Made by a program: the position numbers and the translations under genes. This document shows positions 6,152-6,895 of a stretch of 6,895 nucleotides of DNA, in pieces. The first letter of the stretch is position 1. Each line of letters starts with the position of its first letter. The notes below the pieces were generated by a model, which saw nothing but the letters and a program-made list of their open reading frames with translations, searched no databases and had not been told where the DNA came from. Source of the stretch: Betaproteobacteria bacterium (GTDB lineage: Bacteria > Pseudomonadota > Gammaproteobacteria > Burkholderiales > SG8-39). Location: contig VBCT01000183.1 of NCBI GenBank assembly GCA_005882235.1, forward strand, positions 1 to 6,895. The letters are read 5' to 3'.

Positions 6152-6895
6152 AGATATTCCACGGCGTCTGCATCCACACGGCGATCACCACCAGCCACAC
6201 GAGCGTCGCGGGGATGAACACCTTCCAGCCGAGCCGCATGATCTGGTCGTAGCGGTAGCGCGGGAACGTCGCCCTGAACCACAGGAGCAGCGACACCATG
6301 AAGAAGATCTTGGCGAACAGCCACGCGAACGGCGGGATTGCGTTGAGGAGCGGCGCATCGAAGGGTGCCGTCCAGCCGCCGAGAAACATGACGGTGGCGA
6401 GCGTAGACACGAGGATCATGTTGGCGTATTCGCCCAGGAAAAACAGCGCGAAGGGCATGCCGGAATATTCGACATGGAACCCGGCGACGATCTCGGACTC
6501 GCCTTCCGCGACGTCGAACGGCGCGCGATTGGTCTCGGCCACGCCCGAGATGAAGTACACCAGGAACATGGGCGCGAGCGGCAGCCAGTTCCAGGAGAGG
6601 AAATTGAGTCCCTTGTGCGCGAAATAGCCGCGCTGCTGCCCCGCGACGATGTCGGTGAGGTTGAGGCTCTGGGAAACCAGGAGCACGCACACCAGCGCGA
6701 AGCCCATCGCGATCTCGTAGGCGACGATCTGGGCTGCGGAGCGCATGGCGCCGAGAAACGCGTACTTCGAGTTGGAGGCCCAGCCGGCGATGATGATTCC
6801 GTAGACGCCCATCGAGGTGATCGCCATCACGTAGAGGAGCCCCGCGTTGATGTCGGCGAGCACCGCCTCCGGGCCGAAAGGGATCACCGCCCACG
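6147..6895 (-). CDS. nuoH: NADH-quinone oxidoreductase subunit H (5' end cut off by window edge)
   Basis: Membrane subunit of complex I (ND1 family) that forms most of the quinone chamber and the start of the proton path. The last 248 residues are present; the family has about 340-360, so roughly 100 N-terminal residues lie beyond the right edge. The GTG at 6887 is an internal Val: the frame is open to the edge (Trp-Ala-Val-Ile-Pro-Phe-Gly), and this matches the family inside the protein. Key element: the loop at about 6545-6459, with GVAETNRAPFDVAEGESEIV and then HVEYSGM, is the second ND1 signature. It is rich in acidic residues that face the quinone cavity. Also typical are AGWASNSKYAFLGAMRSAAQ and the C-terminal FPRYRYDQIMRLGWKVFIP, ending in TPWNIW. 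Stop TGA at 6149-6147, 16 bases before the nuoI ATG. Confidence 0.97.
   Translation of the reverse strand, partial: WAVIPFGPEAVLADINAGLLYVMAITSMGVYGIIIAGWASNSKYAFLGAMRSAAQIVAYEIAMGFALVCVLLVSQSLNLTDIVAGQQRGYFAHKGLNFLSWNWLPLAPMFLVYFISGVAETNRAPFDVAEGESEIVAGFHVEYSGMPFALFFLGEYANMILVSTLATVMFLGGWTAPFDAPLLNAIPPFAWLFAKIFFMVSLLLWFRATFPRYRYDQIMRLGWKVFIPATLVWLVVIAVWMQTPWNIW

Noticed and set aside
6885..6887. GTG at 6887 as the nuoH start
   Set aside because: The frame is open to the window edge, and the residues around it match the interior of NuoH, so the real start lies outside the window.

Overview
The window is a piece of a bacterial respiratory complex I operon (proton-translocating NADH:quinone oxidoreductase, NDH-1). 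All genes read on the minus strand. In transcription order, from the right edge to the left, they are nuoH (5' end cut off), nuoI, nuoJ, nuoK, nuoL, nuoM and nuoN (3' end cut off). This is the canonical H-I-J-K-L-M-N order. The genes are nearly contiguous, with gaps of roughly 1 to 16 bases. There is no non-coding stretch long enough to hold a promoter or terminator, and I see no RNA gene, mobile element, CRISPR array or foreign gene.

The DNA is GC-rich. The proteins, especially NuoI, NuoJ, NuoK and NuoM, look most like those of Betaproteobacteria. That placement is from memory of family sequences, not from a search.

Region by region: 6147-6895 is NuoH, the membrane subunit forming the quinone chamber. 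5639-6130 is NuoI, the peripheral-arm protein with two [4Fe-4S] clusters (N6a and N6b) that feed electrons toward the quinone. 5043-5636 and 4730-5035 are NuoJ and NuoK, small membrane subunits linking the quinone site to the pumping arm. 2764-4728, 1357-2757 and 1-1305 are NuoL, NuoM and NuoN, the three antiporter-like proton-pumping subunits. Together they are the membrane arm plus one peripheral-arm subunit. The NADH-side genes (nuoA-G) should lie beyond the right edge.

No new biological system is visible. The notable points are two apparent lesions in neighbouring pump genes. nuoM seems to have lost about 37 bases near its 3' end, which shifts the frame and moves its conserved last transmembrane helix out of frame. 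nuoN seems to lack about eight residues in transmembrane helix 6, in frame. These could be real damage or assembly errors. Smaller points are a TTG start for nuoK, two possible starts for nuoI, and two 8-base homopolymers in nuoL and nuoM.
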